This document shows, piece by piece, positions 13,991 through 14,119 of a stretch of 14,119 nucleotides of DNA. The DNA comes from an uncultured Spirochaetia bacterium. Lineage in GTDB: Bacteria; Spirochaetota; UBA4802; JAGODF01. The DNA lies in NCBI GenBank assembly GCA_937967705.1, contig CALCJG010000465.1, positions 1 through 14,119 on the forward strand. The letters run 5' to 3'. The notes under the pieces are model-generated. The model was not told the origin of the DNA. It did not search any database and saw nothing but the letters and a program-made list of their open reading frames with translations. A program made the translations under genes and the position numbers. Position 1 is the stretch's first letter; every line of letters begins with the position of its first letter.

Positions 13991-14119
13991 ATGAAGGATA
14001 ACATAAGAAAAAAATGGGTCATCACCTTTTCCCGGCGCAGTGACCCGGCTTTTTTCATGGACTGGTTCCGGGAGAGAGTCCGAGAGGGAGGCTGCTCCGT
14101 CCCCAATCCCTTTTCCGGC
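13991..14119 (+). CDS. DUF1848-family protein, 5' part only
   Basis: The first 43 codons of a gene that runs off the right edge are open. The translation reads WVITFSRRSDPAFFMDWF, then a Lys/Arg/Glu-rich helix and SVPNPFSG. This matches the characteristic N-terminus of DUF1848 proteins as I know it (ISxSRRTDIPAFY, then EWFxxRxREGYxxVxNPF). Family members are about 300 residues long and of unknown function, often carrying conserved cysteines. Here the usual RRTDIPAF reads RRSDPAFF, a small deviation. GGGAG abuts the ATG without a spacer, so the ribosome site is poor and initiation may be leaderless. The gene is divergent from the XRE-antiporter operon. Confidence 0.7.
   Translation, partial: MKDNIRKKWVITFSRRSDPAFFMDWFRERVREGGCSVPNPFSG

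Noticed and set aside
1..14119. CRISPR array, mobile element, tRNA or rRNA
   Set aside because: No regularly spaced repeats, transposase-like or integrase-like product, cloverleaf or rRNA-like stretch was seen on either strand.

Overview
The window looks like chromosomal DNA of a free-living spirochaete (Spirochaetota, Sediminispirochaeta/Spirochaeta-like). This is inferred from gene style: a lipoprotein-type 7TM receptor fused to an AraC DNA-binding domain, a large membrane hybrid kinase, a TPR envelope protein and a sodium/proton antiporter. Genes are GC-rich by eye, with sharply AT-rich promoter regions. No rRNA, tRNA, insertion sequence, phage gene or CRISPR array was seen, and the host assignment is not proven by any marker gene.

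Layout, left to right. A short open frame enters from the left edge and may be the tail of an upstream gene. Next comes a forward membrane-tethered AraC regulator (196-1863), convergent with a reverse hybrid histidine kinase (about 1888-4245). A 224-bp divergent promoter region leads into a forward TPR protein (4479-6011). After an unusually structured 200-nt leader come rsgA (6225-7292), the circularly permuted ribosome-assembly GTPase, and a methyltransferase-like gene (7490-8155) behind a GC-rich hairpin cluster. Converging on these are two reverse genes of unknown function (8191-10140 and 10243-11214), separated by a very AT-rich, repeat-bearing control region. The larger has a C-terminal motif set reminiscent of the atypical kinase AceK.

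The right part holds a self-contained reverse operon. A strong promoter (13751-13778) drives an XRE-cupin regulator, a 35-residue single-pass membrane protein with an excellent ribosome site, and an NhaD/ArsB-type antiporter. It ends in a clear rho-independent terminator (11312-11339). The natural reading is a regulated ion-homeostasis unit with a possible small accessory subunit. At the right edge the start of a DUF1848-type gene runs forward out of the window, with a palindrome lying directly on its start.

The best candidates for something undescribed are the 35-aa protein between regulator and antiporter, the rsgA leader in which an 8-nt element is complementary to the ribosome-binding site, and the AceK-like signature in the 649-aa unknown protein.
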